A stretch of DNA of 64,000 nucleotides, taken from assembly GCF_000735605.1 (NCBI RefSeq), contig NZ_JPKG01000032.1, forward strand, positions 1 to 64,000. Reading direction: 5' to 3'. Both the position numbers and the translations under genes were made by a program. This DNA is from Allobosea sp. LC85 (lineage in GTDB: Bacteria; Pseudomonadota; Alphaproteobacteria; Rhizobiales; Beijerinckiaceae). Of this stretch, positions 9,401 to 17,651 are shown piece by piece. The number at the start of each line of letters is the position of its first letter. Position 1 is the stretch's first letter. The notes under the pieces were generated by a model, which made no database searches, was not told the origin of the DNA, and saw only the letters and a list, made by a program, of their open reading frames with translations.

Positions 9401-10747
9401 GCGCAGCGTGAAGACGATGCGGTCGCCGACGACGCGGGCGAGCTTGGCATCGGCCAGCGCCACGCCGGTCGCTTCTCCATCCGAGACAAGCGCGATGCGC
9501 GTGTCGGCATTGCCGATCGGTCCGTTCGGCGTCGCGGTGAAGCGCGCCACGAGCTTGCCAAGGCGACCGGTCGGCAGGCGCGCATCCTGTGCATCGAGCG
9601 AGGCGACGACGCGCGGCCCGTTCACGGGGCCGTTGATCGTGGCGTCCAGGGCGAGCTTGCCGATCTCGCTGCCGGCGGCAACGGTGCGGCCGTTGGCGTT
9701 GGGCACGGCGGCAGCCGTGACGCGAATATCGAGGTTCTTGTCGGCACCGTAGCGGCCGGCGACATCGAGACGCGCCAGTGCCGAGACGAGCGCGATGTTG
9801 CGCAGATCGACGGCCCCATCATCGACGAAGCCGACCGTGCCGTCGAGGCGGGTCGAGCCCGCAAAGATCGGAGCGGCCGGCGCCGGCATCAGCCCCTCGA
9901 TGCGGGCATCGAGCGCCAAGGCAAGATCGCGGCCATTGCCGACACGCGAGAGAACAGCCGAGCCTTGCGCCCCGATGGTCGGTCCGGCCGTGAACGTCAG
10001 GGTCGAGCGGAAGGCGTCGAGCGGGCCATCGCCATTGAGGTCGAGCTTGACGGGCGGCTGGTCCGGGAGGTTTGCGACACGCGCGATCAGGCCACCCTGC
10101 GGCTCGTCGACCTTGCCGGCAATCTGCAGGCGCGTGGTCTGCGGCACGAAACCGAGCCTCAGCGTATACTCCCCTGGCGCGTCGAGCCGGCGCGCCTCGA
10201 GCCGCAGCAAAAGCCCTTCGGACGGTGCGCCCAGCGATGCGGCCCCGGTCGCGCCCAGCCGCGCCGGCACGCCGATGATCGGGGCGCCCAGCGACAACTC
10301 GCCGAGCTGGAAGGCGGTGATGTTCACCTTGACCGGCAATTCCGGCAGGAGCGGCTGGTCGCTGGTCGGTGCAGCGGCCGGATCGGCTATCGGCTTGCGC
10401 AGGATCTCGAGCTTGCCGATCTCGAGCCGGTCGACCTCGAGCCTGCCGAGCAGCAGGGCCGTGCGGGTCCAGATCAGCCGCACGCGATCGACCCTCAGCC
10501 AGGCGCCATCCCGATCGGAGAGAACCACATCGCGGATCGTCGCGTCGGAGGTCAGCGCGCCATCGACCGCGCCAATCGAGACCTGGCTGTTCGGCGTCGA
10601 CAGGGCGCGCGAGATCAGATCGGCCAGAACTCCGCGATCACTCTGGGCATTCTGGGCGAAACCGCCGAAGCGCGCCGAGACGACCAGCCCCACGACCAGC
10701 AGCAGGGCCAGATGCGCCAGGCGCGAAAGGGTCAGCCGGTTGCGCAT
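6428..10747 (-). CDS. tamB: TamB, inner-membrane component of the translocation and assembly module
   Basis: 1439 residues. An N-terminal signal anchor (MRNRLTLSRLAHLALLLVV onward) is followed by a very long periplasmic chain of short beta-strand repeats rich in L-x-G and A-x-L patterns. It closes with the DUF490/TamB C-terminal domain, including SIGIKAGAKPEDSGVSIGID and a terminal GVGAEWEY. TamB-family AsmA-like proteins form a hydrophobic groove bridging the inner and outer membranes, implicated in autotransporter insertion and phospholipid transport. Its ATG shares one base with the tamA stop (TGATG), so the two are translationally coupled. The open frame extends far upstream, but that stretch is the wrong frame of tamA. 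Confidence 0.93.
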   Translation of the reverse strand: MRNRLTLSRLAHLALLLVVGLVVSARFGGFAQNAQSDRGVLADLISRALSTPNSQVSIGAVDGALTSDATIRDVVLSDRDGAWLRVDRVRLIWTRTALLLGRLEVDRLEIGKLEILRKPIADPAAAPTSDQPLLPELPVKVNITAFQLGELSLGAPIIGVPARLGATGAASLGAPSEGLLLRLEARRLDAPGEYTLRLGFVPQTTRLQIAGKVDEPQGGLIARVANLPDQPPVKLDLNGDGPLDAFRSTLTFTAGPTIGAQGSAVLSRVGNGRDLALALDARIEGLMPAPAAPIFAGSTRLDGTVGFVDDGAVDLRNIALVSALARLDVAGRYGADKNLDIRVTAAAVPNANGRTVAAGSEIGKLALDATINGPVNGPRVVASLDAQDARLPTGRLGKLVARFTATPNGPIGNADTRIALVSDGEATGVALADAKLARVVGDRIVFTLRATGRGEGSADFETLRLAMSGVELDYKGQLGKARILGQARAVLPDLSRLSGLAGRRLSGKAQLGADLDAVPRQNIYSATLDGRGDQIGTGEAALDRLLAGNLTLAGRVGTLAGGGVNVSGLRLAGQHVAFTADGGVGRERSDLRAVVSLPDLKRADPRLSGRGEITAQLTGPQNKLDASARIAVTNASALGRPIPRLAIDAVIRDLQGALDTRATLAGEIEGKPATGTLQFARLPDDAWDLSKLDLAIGSVKLTGAVTLDQARRAAGRLTLAARNLDDLSALALTKLGGQLDADIVLALVEGRQNLDLKAKGTRINAAGVSLDKLDASVGATDLHGRPAIDAAIAIDRAVIAGEAINAIRFDSKGGPDASAFTLSANARGFTLNGAGQLVPGDPLRLDIASFDARREGRRITLANPASLSFPAGGVEISKLALAIDAGRLSLDGRAGETLDLRVNAKDIPLSAVKLVAPKLDLSGTLNAEAQVSGKPDDLSGPWQLRIARLVTPETRNAGLPPVEISGNGQFSGRQTSVDATLTAGRGANLAVRGTAPLSASGALALTIQGKLDAALANALLAAQGQRLTGAVTLDLRAGGTAAAPELNGAATLANGSFTDALQGVRLTGIEARIAANGDNLRIERAVARSANGGTLSASGQVRVDPAAGFPGEIRIEGRRAQLVSNGIVTSVADLNLAIAGPLAQRPRVEGRVDIISLDVAVPDRLPASLRPVDGIRHVNAKGTAAVRLAAQRKAARSADRGGRAAPAFDAALAVTVSAPSRVFIRGRGIDAELGGELRVGGTLSAPVLDGGFDLRRGRLSVASQRLDFSRGRLTFVGGVIPELDFVAETRASDVTARILVTGPADQPAFAFNSQPELPQDEVLSRLLFARASGSLSPFQALQLAQTAAQFAGTGGDDAFEKLRKSLGVDNLDIQFGAGGPTVGVSRYIGDNVSIGIKAGAKPEDSGVSIGIDVTKRLRIQAETGADGSAAVGVGAEWEY

Positions 10748-12759
10748 CAGAAGGCCTGCCCGATGCTGATATAGACCGCCACCGGCTTGTCGCCCTTGCG
10801 CGGATTGAGCGGGGCGGCGACGTCGAACCGGATCGGGCCGATCGGCGTATAGTAGCGCAACCCGAGACCGGCCGACATCCGCAGCGTCTGGTTGAAGGTC
10901 GGGAAGCTTTCCTCGAATGCGGCGCCAACGTCGAAGAACGGCACGATGCCGATGGTATTGGTGATCTTGATCCGTGCCTCGACCGAGCCTTCGAACAGGC
11001 TGCGTCCGCCGATCAACTGGTTGTCCGGGCCCAGCGGCGACAGCGTACGATAGGCGTAGCCGCGCACCGAACCGCCACCGCCGGCGTAGAAACGCCGCGT
11101 CGACGGAATCTCGTCGAGCGCCGCACCGGCCACCGAGCCGAAGCCGATGCGCCCGGCCAGCACATAGCGGGCCTCCTCGTCGAGCGCGTAATAGCCGGAC
11201 ACCGCCCCCTTGGTCTGGACGATGCCGACCGTCGACCCCAGGAAGGTCGGGTACGGCGCCACGGACGCCGTGACGCGGACACCGCGCGTCGGATCGAGCA
11301 GGCTGTCGGTCGTGTCGTATCGGACCGAAAGCGGGATGCCGACGAGGGTGTAATCGACCTGGCCGAGCACATCGCTGGTCTGGCCGCGCTCGACTTCGAG
11401 GCCGGCCTGGACCGAGAAGGTGTCGCTGAAACGCCGGCGGATGCTGCTGGTGACATTGGCGTAGCGGGCGGTGTAGCCGCCATAGCGACTGGTACCGACA
11501 CGCTCGCGCGTCGCGAAGCCATCGACCAGCAGGTCGTAGCGGGTTCCGTTCAGCGCCGGCTTCATGAAGCTGAACGCAAAGCGCCCGCCAATGTCGGATC
11601 GCTCGAAATCGCCGAAACTCTGGATCTTGGTACCATCGATGCGCGGAGCGAGAAAGAGATCGCCCTCGAGCCTGAGCCGCTCGGCGCCGCCGAGCAGATT
11701 GCGGTGTTCCCAATAGGTCCTGACCGCCGGACCATCGATGGTGGAATAACGGGCCGAGAAGCCGATCAGCCGTTTCGGCCGCTCGGTGATGTCGACGAAG
11801 ATCGGCAGGTTGCCATTGGCGTCGAGCCGGTCGCCCTCGCGGATGCGGGCGGAGCCGATGGCGGGAATCGAGGTGATCGATTTGCGCGTATCGGCCAGCG
11901 CCTTGGGCGAATAGGGATCGCCCGGCTCCAGATAGATGAAGGAGCGGACGACATGCGGCGGCACATCGACCGTCCCGTCGATCGCGACATCGCCGAAACC
12001 GGCAACCGGCCCGGGCTCGACGACATAGGTCACGTCCATGATCTTCGCCGCGTGATCGACGACCGGGCGCAGCGCGACCACCCTGGCAAGCGGGCGCGAC
12101 TGGTTGCGCAGGTAATCGACCAGCGAGGCCTGCGCGGCGCGCAACGCGGCCGCAGTTGCAGGATCGCCCGATTTCAGACGGGCCACCTTGTGGGGATCGG
12201 CAATGGCACCGCCCGCGCCCTTGCCCTGTTCGACGACCGCGACATTGCGCAGGCTGAAGAGCGGGCCGGTCGCAACCCGCACGACGATCGGCACCGGCGC
12301 CCGGTTGCGATAGGCTTCGAGCGTACGCACCAGCGCCGGGCCCGGCTCGCTGCCGAGGCGCAAACCGTTGCCGTCGACCGCGATCGTCACATCCGCATTG
12401 AAATAGCCCTGCGACCAGAGAGCATCGATCAGCGGGTTGAGATCGGCGACCATGCGCCGGGCCAGGGTCTCGCCGTCGGGTGGCGCATCCTGCCTGAGCC
12501 GATAAAGCAGCGAGGCGTCGCGCAGGGTCTGCGTCAACGCCTTGGCATCGACGGCCCCGCTCACATCGAATTCGAGCTGATAGGGCAGCGTCGCGCTGCT
12601 CACCGCAGGCGGCTTATCCTTGGAGCCGAACAGGCCGAATATGTCGAGCGAGGAGAAGTCGAAGGCCTCAGCCGGCGCAGGCTGGATTGCAAGCATAGCG
12701 GCGAAAGCGTAGCCGCCTCCGCCTGCAACCCTGCGCACCCTACGCCGCAAACCCCGCAT
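10747..12759 (-). CDS. tamA: TamA, outer-membrane Omp85-family protein
   Basis: 670 residues. A signal peptide with an Arg-rich N region ends near PAPAEA. Periplasmic POTRA-type repeats follow (roughly residues 55-320; for example LWSQGYFNADVTIAV and FIYLEPGDPYSPKALADTR). The C-terminal half is a beta-barrel (bacterial surface antigen domain) with the Omp85 signature RFYAGGGGSVRGYAYRTL, ending in SIGQAF with terminal Phe. The product works with TamB encoded directly downstream. ATG 12759 sits four bases after GGAGG; an in-frame TTG one codon earlier is too close to that site. The region 12760-12947 upstream should contain the tamAB promoter. Confidence 0.93.
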   Translation of the reverse strand: MRGLRRRVRRVAGGGGYAFAAMLAIQPAPAEAFDFSSLDIFGLFGSKDKPPAVSSATLPYQLEFDVSGAVDAKALTQTLRDASLLYRLRQDAPPDGETLARRMVADLNPLIDALWSQGYFNADVTIAVDGNGLRLGSEPGPALVRTLEAYRNRAPVPIVVRVATGPLFSLRNVAVVEQGKGAGGAIADPHKVARLKSGDPATAAALRAAQASLVDYLRNQSRPLARVVALRPVVDHAAKIMDVTYVVEPGPVAGFGDVAIDGTVDVPPHVVRSFIYLEPGDPYSPKALADTRKSITSIPAIGSARIREGDRLDANGNLPIFVDITERPKRLIGFSARYSTIDGPAVRTYWEHRNLLGGAERLRLEGDLFLAPRIDGTKIQSFGDFERSDIGGRFAFSFMKPALNGTRYDLLVDGFATRERVGTSRYGGYTARYANVTSSIRRRFSDTFSVQAGLEVERGQTSDVLGQVDYTLVGIPLSVRYDTTDSLLDPTRGVRVTASVAPYPTFLGSTVGIVQTKGAVSGYYALDEEARYVLAGRIGFGSVAGAALDEIPSTRRFYAGGGGSVRGYAYRTLSPLGPDNQLIGGRSLFEGSVEARIKITNTIGIVPFFDVGAAFEESFPTFNQTLRMSAGLGLRYYTPIGPIRFDVAAPLNPRKGDKPVAVYISIGQAF

Positions 12760-12947
12760 CAATCCTCCAACGCAACACTATCAAGACCAATAGAATGAGA
12801 TGTTTTTGTGGTTACGCCTCGTCATGACCACAATTCAACTCGCCAAAGCTGTCCTCGGCGCTGCCGCAGCCAGCGATACTTGCCTCGGGCTGCGCGACGA
12901 TCGGGCTCCCTTGTAAGCTGCCTCCCCGTGCATGGGCCTTGCCAATG

Positions 12948-13703
12948 TCAGGCCAGCGCGAAGGAAATCGCGGCGAGCGGATCGAGCCTGGCGATGACCG
13001 GGCCGAGATTCGGCGCGAGCACGCCGCCGCAAAGGCTGCCGGTGGTGATGATCTGGCCGGCGACCAGGCCGCCAAGCGCGCTCTCGGTCTCGCGATTGGC
13101 CCAGGCCAGCACCGGGGTCAGCGGGTCTCCATTGGCGTGATGGGCGGGCTTGTCATGGAGCACGTCGCCGTCGAGCTCGATCGTGCAGGTCAGATCGGCA
13201 ATCTCGTCCAAGGCCTCGAAGGGAACGTCCTGGCCGATCAGATAGCCGCCATGGCCCATCGCATCGGCCAGCCAGAGCGGGAATGGAACATGGGTCCAGT
13301 CGGCGATGCGGCTTTCGATGATCTCGACGCCGACGAAGGCGCTGTGGCAATGCTCGAGCAGTTCGGCGCGGCTATAGGGTTTGCCGGGGCGGCGCGGCAT
13401 GTCGCGCCCGAGGCGAATGCCAAGCTCGACCTCGAGGCGCAGCTCGGCTCCGGGCACCGAGCGATAGGTATCGCCCGGCTTCAGGAACGGGCCGGGCATC
13501 AGGCCGACGAGCCCGCGACCATCCGTGATCGAGACCTTCCAGCCGAGATGCGCATAGCCCATATCGCTGCTGACATCGGCCTGGACCGTCAGGGCCGATT
13601 CGAGATCGGCCGGAACGGGAAGCGTCTCGATCTCGACGAGGCTGCGGCTGCGGCGCGCCTGGACAAAGGCTTCGCGCAAGGAGGTTTCGGTCGTCGTCGG
13701 CAT
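12948..13703 (-). CDS. 2-keto-4-pentenoate hydratase / FAH-family protein
   Basis: 251 residues in the fumarylacetoacetate hydrolase / MhpD hydratase superfamily. Visible family features are LGWKVSITDG, the acidic metal-site region LRLEVELGIRLGRDMP and FVGVEIIESRI, and the C-terminal ITTGSLCGG. MhpD-type members hydrate 2-hydroxypenta-2,4-dienoate in meta-cleavage pathways; others are decarboxylases or hydrolases of acylpyruvates. ATG 13703 is chosen because AGGGGCGAG lies upstream and the following sequence is family-like. No aromatic ring-cleavage gene lies nearby, so the substrate is unresolved. Confidence 0.82.
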   Translation of the reverse strand: MPTTTETSLREAFVQARRSRSLVEIETLPVPADLESALTVQADVSSDMGYAHLGWKVSITDGRGLVGLMPGPFLKPGDTYRSVPGAELRLEVELGIRLGRDMPRRPGKPYSRAELLEHCHSAFVGVEIIESRIADWTHVPFPLWLADAMGHGGYLIGQDVPFEALDEIADLTCTIELDGDVLHDKPAHHANGDPLTPVLAWANRETESALGGLVAGQIITTGSLCGGVLAPNLGPVIARLDPLAAISFALA

Positions 13704-13900
13704 GCGTCTCGCCCCTGTCGGTCTGAGCCTGTGGATGTGCATCGTGCACAGGAGGCCCGGTGATTGCCAAGCTGCTACAGCAGCACGGCGCCCTTGAACA
13801 AGATGCGCGTCGGCAGCGCCCCTGATCCTTTGCCTCCTGCCGGATCATGACGGGAGGCCGCTCCATGAGATCAGACGAAGATGAATCGAAGGAGAACGTC

Positions 13901-14254
13901 ATGAGCCCATCGCCCAATGACCGGCGCATCGACTATGTCGAGTTCGTCGTCGCCGATCTCGACCAGGCGCGTGCCTTCTACGAGAAGGCCTTCGGCTGGA
14001 CGATGACCGAGTACGGCCCGGAATACTGCGCCTTCTCTGACGGCCGTCTCGAAGGCGGCTTCACCACGCAGGGCACGCCGCAGCCCGGCGGGCCGTTGGT
14101 CATCCTCTATGCCGACGATCTCGCCGCGGCGCAGGCGCAGGTCGAGGCCGCAGGCGGGCGCGTCGTCAAGCCGGCCTTCGATTTCCCCGGCGGGCGGCGC
14201 TTTCACTTCGCCGATCCCGACGGCTACGAGCTTGCGGTCTGGACGAAGGCGTAA
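13901..14254 (+). CDS. VOC-family (glyoxalase/bleomycin-resistance fold) protein
   Basis: 117 residues, a single VOC module with the beta-alpha-beta-beta-beta repeats visible: DYVEFVVADLDQARAFYEKA at the N terminus and FDFPGGRRFHFADPDGYELA at the C terminus. It resembles YdeM/PhnB-like or lactoylglutathione-lyase-like proteins; the exact metal and substrate are not determinable. ATG 13901 is preferred because AAGGAG stands six bases before it, whereas the earlier in-frame ATGs at 13847 and 13865 lack this. It stands alone on the plus strand. Confidence 0.85.
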   Translation: MSPSPNDRRIDYVEFVVADLDQARAFYEKAFGWTMTEYGPEYCAFSDGRLEGGFTTQGTPQPGGPLVILYADDLAAAQAQVEAAGGRVVKPAFDFPGGRRFHFADPDGYELAVWTKA

Positions 14255-14329
14255 GGGCTTTCGCCCGAAATCCCGGGCAAGACGCCCCTTTTCGTGCTAG
14301 GATTGCCACTGCAAATGTGGAGGCAACCC

Positions 14330-14464
14330 ATGCGTGCCATCGGGCAGTTGCTGTCGGCCTACATCACCTGGCTGTCCACGGTGTTCCAGGTGACGCCGGA
14401 ATTCATCACGAGAGATCGGCGCGGCAACCTGCCGCCGCCTTCCGGCGGCATCGGGGCGTACTGA
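14330..14464 (+). CDS. Putative 44-residue small protein
   Basis: A short open frame with ATG 14330, stop TGA 14462-14464 and a good ribosome-binding site (GTGGAGG about seven bases upstream). The predicted peptide begins MRAIGQLLSAYITWLSTVFQ, a potential amphipathic or membrane helix, and ends in a polar Pro/Gly-rich tail (NLPPPSGGIGAY). I do not recognise it. The site spacing and the placement in an otherwise unexplained 256-base gap argue for a real small gene, but conservation has not been tested. Confidence 0.45.
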   Translation: MRAIGQLLSAYITWLSTVFQVTPEFITRDRRGNLPPPSGGIGAY

Positions 14465-14510
14465 CCCGACGCTGATCGTCTCCCGGCGGGCGCCGCACCG
14501 GCGCGCCGCC

Positions 14511-15428
14511 TCATTTTCCCCAGCGCAGCGCCAGCGGATCGAGTTCGCGCGCCAGCTCGATCAGGCCCTCGCGGGTCTTCGGGTGCAGCGGCGTCAGCGG
14601 GTGGCGGACGGCCTCGCTCCTGATCACGCCGCCCTCCTTCATCACCGCCTTGGCCGAGCGCAGGCCGCACTGGCGGTTCTCGTAATTGATGATCGGCAGC
14701 ACCTCGCGATAGAGCGACGCCGCCGTCTCGCGATCGCCGGACGCATGCGCGGTCAGGATCGGCTTGATCAGGTCGGGGATCATGGCGCTGGTCATCGTGC
14801 CGGTCGCGCCGGCATCGAGATCGGCCATCAGCGTGATCGCCTCCTCGCCATCGAACGGGCCGACCACGGCCTCGCCGCCCGCCTCGATCAAGGCGCGCAA
14901 CTTGTTGGCCGTGCCGGGAACCTCGATCTTGAAGTAGCGGACGAGCGGGACCTCCTTCGCCAGCCGCACCATGAAGGGAACCGTCATGGTGACGCCGGAG
15001 AGCGGCGCGTCCTGCAGGATGACCGGAATGCCGCAGGCATCGGTGACATGCCTGAAATGCTCGATCATGCCCTGCTCGTCGGCCTTGAGCAGCGCGCCGT
15101 GATAGGGCGGCATCATCATCAGCATCTTCGCGCCGGCATCCGCCGCGGCCTTGGCGCGCTGCGCGGCGATCCGGGTCGAGAAATGCGAGGTCGTGACGAT
15201 CACCGGCACGCGGCCGGCGACCTGCTCGATCGACAGGCGCATGACCTGGTCGCGCTCCTCGTCGGTGAGCAGGAACTGCTCGGAGAAATTGGCCAGGATG
15301 CAGATGCCGTCGACGCCCTGATCGACCATCAGGTCCATGACACGCCTGTTGCCCTCGATGTCGAGGTCGCCATTGTCGTGGAAGATCGTCGGAGCGATCG
15401 GCAGAATGCCCTTGAAGGGTTCGGTCAT
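14511..15428 (-). CDS. DapA-family (dihydrodipicolinate synthase / N-acetylneuraminate lyase) protein
   Basis: 305 residues forming a DapA-type TIM barrel. The Schiff-base lysine should be that in YFKIEVPGT, and the upstream catalytic region is PPYHGALLKADEQGMIEHF. Family members are class I aldolases or dehydratases acting on 2-keto acids; canonical DapA for lysine synthesis is usually elsewhere and differs in its signature. The start at 15428 begins the conserved MTEPFKGILPIAPTIF segment. It lies 46 bases downstream of the transporter gene for TctA on the same strand and is likely the last gene of the operon running down from 19746, so it probably acts on the imported acid or a derivative. 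Confidence 0.85.
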   Translation of the reverse strand: MTEPFKGILPIAPTIFHDNGDLDIEGNRRVMDLMVDQGVDGICILANFSEQFLLTDEERDQVMRLSIEQVAGRVPVIVTTSHFSTRIAAQRAKAAADAGAKMLMMMPPYHGALLKADEQGMIEHFRHVTDACGIPVILQDAPLSGVTMTVPFMVRLAKEVPLVRYFKIEVPGTANKLRALIEAGGEAVVGPFDGEEAITLMADLDAGATGTMTSAMIPDLIKPILTAHASGDRETAASLYREVLPIINYENRQCGLRSAKAVMKEGGVIRSEAVRHPLTPLHPKTREGLIELARELDPLALRWGK

Positions 15429-15474
15429 GGTCGGTCTCTGTTTTCGAAGGTGAGACGGAGGGTCGAAGCAACGG

Positions 15475-16986
15475 TCAGGCGGGGCGCGCCGCGCGGCCGC
15501 CCCTGAGACGGCGCAGGCCTGAGCCGAGCAACGGCATGACCAGCAGCAGGACACCGATCGACATCAGGGTCGAGACCAGCGGATTCGACCAGAAGATCGA
15601 GAGCGACCCTTGCGAGAAGATCATCGATTGCCGGAAGGCATCCTCGGCCTTGTCGCCGATGACCATGGCGAGCACGAGCGGCGCAATCGGATAATCGAGC
15701 TTCTTGAAGAGGTAGCCGACGATCCCGAAGATCAGCGCCAGCCAGATGTCGAATTCCTTGCTGGCGACGGTGAAGGCACCGATGAAGCAGATGATCACGA
15801 TCAGCGGCCCGACGATCGAGAACGGGATGCGCAGGATCGAGGCGAAGAGCGGAACCGTCGCCAGCACGACGATGACCGCGACGACATTGCCGAGATACAT
15901 CGAGGCGATCAGGCCCCAGACGAAATCCGGTCGTTCGATGAAGAGCATCGGACCGGGATTGAGCCCCCAGATCATCAACCCGCCCATCATCACGGCAGCC
16001 GTCGCCGAGCCGGGAATGCCAAGCGCCAGCATCGGCAGCATCGCGGCCGAACCAGCTGCGTGGTCGGCGGTCTCGGGCGCGATCACGCCCTCCGGCTCGC
16101 CCTTGCCGAACTTGCCGGGATGGCGTGAGGAGCGCTTGGCCATGGCATAGCTCATGAAGGAGGCCGCGGTCGGGCCTCCGGGCGTGATGCCCATCCAGAT
16201 GCCGATCACGCTGGAGCGCAGCAGCGCCACCCAGTAGCGCGGCAGCTTGGCCGCGGTCTTCAGAACGTCGGTGATCCTGACCTTGGCGTGGATACCGTCG
16301 AATTTCAGGCCCTCCTCCATGGTCAGCAGCAGCTCGCCGATGCCGAACAGGCCGATCACCGCGATGAGGAAGCTGACGCCGGCGAGCAGTACGTCGAGAT
16401 CATAGGTCAGCCGGACGCTGCCGGAGACCGAGTCCATGCCGACCGAGGCAAGCGTAAAGCCGACGCCCATCGAGACGATCGCCTTCAGCGGCGTGGCTCC
16501 GCCAAGGCCGATGAAGCTCGCGAAGGTCATGAAATAGACCGCAAAATACTCGGGCGAGGAGAATTTCAGCGCGAACTTGGCAACCCAGCCCGAGAGCAGC
16601 GTGATCAGGATGACGCCCGCCATCGCGCCGAACCCGGCGGAGAGGAACGCGAAGGACAAGGCCTCGGCCGCCCTGCCCTGCTTCGCCATCGGGTGCCCGT
16701 CGAATGTCGTCGCGACGGAGGACGGCTCGCCAGGGATATTGAACAGAATCGATGTGGTCGAGCCGCCGAACAGCGCCCCCCAATAGAGCGAGGTCAGCAG
16801 GATGATCGCCGAGACCGGGTCCATCGAGAAGGTCAGCGGCAGCATCAGCGAGACGCCGTTGGGCGCGCCGAGTCCGGGCAGGACACCGACCAGGATGCCG
16901 AGCAGGACGCCGGCCATCATCAGCAGGATGTGGTGAGTGGTGAGCGCGACCGAGAAGCCGTGCATCAGGGAGGCGACATTATCCAT
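15475..16986 (-). CDS. Tripartite tricarboxylate transporter, large permease (TctA family)
   Basis: 503 residues with about 11-12 hydrophobic segments. TctA-family hallmarks are GVLPGLGAPNGVSLMLPLTF near the N terminus, the SLYWGALFGGSTTSILFNIP segment with its G-x-x-SSV continuation, and a second inverted-repeat copy around WMGITPGGPTAASFMSYAMA. It is the main membrane subunit of a secondary, binding-protein-dependent carboxylate importer driven by an ion gradient. It follows the TctB gene by 30 bases and is part of the 14511-19746 operon. Confidence 0.93.
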   Translation of the reverse strand: MDNVASLMHGFSVALTTHHILLMMAGVLLGILVGVLPGLGAPNGVSLMLPLTFSMDPVSAIILLTSLYWGALFGGSTTSILFNIPGEPSSVATTFDGHPMAKQGRAAEALSFAFLSAGFGAMAGVILITLLSGWVAKFALKFSSPEYFAVYFMTFASFIGLGGATPLKAIVSMGVGFTLASVGMDSVSGSVRLTYDLDVLLAGVSFLIAVIGLFGIGELLLTMEEGLKFDGIHAKVRITDVLKTAAKLPRYWVALLRSSVIGIWMGITPGGPTAASFMSYAMAKRSSRHPGKFGKGEPEGVIAPETADHAAGSAAMLPMLALGIPGSATAAVMMGGLMIWGLNPGPMLFIERPDFVWGLIASMYLGNVVAVIVVLATVPLFASILRIPFSIVGPLIVIICFIGAFTVASKEFDIWLALIFGIVGYLFKKLDYPIAPLVLAMVIGDKAEDAFRQSMIFSQGSLSIFWSNPLVSTLMSIGVLLLVMPLLGSGLRRLRGGRAARPA

Positions 16987-17016
16987 GAGACGGCACCGAT
17001 CCGGAAAGGGAGATGA

Positions 17017-17505
17017 TCACAGGCCGAGGAAAGACTCGACCGGCCCCTTGAGCAGGCCGATCTGGAAGAACTTTTCGAGCGCGAAATAGAAGAGCACGGC
17101 CGTCACGAAGGCGGTGCCGAGCGAGGCGAACCAGCCGTACCGGCCCTGGAAGCGCATGGTGAAGACGAGGTAGAGGATCGTCGCGACATACATGCCGAGC
17201 GTGACGCTCAGCACGGCGAAGGCCAGCATCGGCAGGAAGAAGGCGGCGACGCGCCTGGCCTGCTCGCGATCGAGAAAGACGTCCTGCAGATTGCCGGTTC
17301 CGGCAAAGCGCTTGCCGAACGTCAGCAGCAAGGTGCCGAGGCTGGCGAGCGCGACAAGCAGACCCGTATAGAAGGGGAAGGCGCCCGGCTGCGGCCCAGA
17401 AGAATCCCAGCCGACGCCGAAGTCGAGTGCACCATAGACGATGCCGAGGCCGAAGAGCATCGTCACCACGGCCATGGCGGATTCAGCCCAGAAGCGGGTG
17501 ATCAT
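17017..17505 (-). CDS. Tripartite tricarboxylate transporter, small permease (TctB family)
   Basis: 162 residues with four predicted membrane helices (near 10-32, 42-62, 88-112 and 118-150), the usual size for TctB. It pairs with the TctA subunit in the inner membrane. The ATG at 17505 has GGAGG about nine bases upstream on the minus strand. A strong hairpin lies between this gene and the binding-protein gene. Confidence 0.9.
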   Translation of the reverse strand: MITRFWAESAMAVVTMLFGLGIVYGALDFGVGWDSSGPQPGAFPFYTGLLVALASLGTLLLTFGKRFAGTGNLQDVFLDREQARRVAAFFLPMLAFAVLSVTLGMYVATILYLVFTMRFQGRYGWFASLGTAFVTAVLFYFALEKFFQIGLLKGPVESFLGL

Positions 17506-17607
17506 GGCAGCCTCCTCCAGCGAACGGCTTCAGGCCGTCTCTTCGCATTCAACACCCTTGTCCCGGTCCTGTTGAAGGCGCCGGGGCAAGGCCAATCATG
17601 AAACGAT

Positions 17608-17642
17608 CTGCCGCCGCCCGGCCTTCCGGCCGGCGGCGGCAG
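17608..17642. other. GC-rich intercistronic hairpin downstream of the TctC-type gene
   Basis: CTGCCGCCGCC at 17608-17618 pairs with GGCGGCGGCAG at 17632-17642, with an inner GGCC/GGCC extension and one bulged C. There is no T run on either strand. It lies ten bases past the binding-protein stop. Such stems typically protect the upstream mRNA and partly terminate, giving more binding protein than permease; that role is inference. Confidence 0.7.
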
Positions 17643-17651
17643 GGAACCACC

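Noticed and set aside
10748..11713. N-terminal extension of the TamB frame (about 320 codons)
   Set aside because: This part is Arg-rich, overlaps tamA in another frame, and the real start MRNRLTL at 10747 has a signal anchor and couples to the tamA stop.
7841..12798. Long plus-strand frames (977 and 809 codons) over tamB and tamA
   Set aside because: Rich in Arg, Asp, Gly and Ala with no domain signal; they arise from the GC bias of the minus-strand genes.
14511..15428. Lysine-pathway dapA
   Set aside because: The operon context with a carboxylate importer and the non-DapA signature around the lysine argue for a catabolic paralogue.
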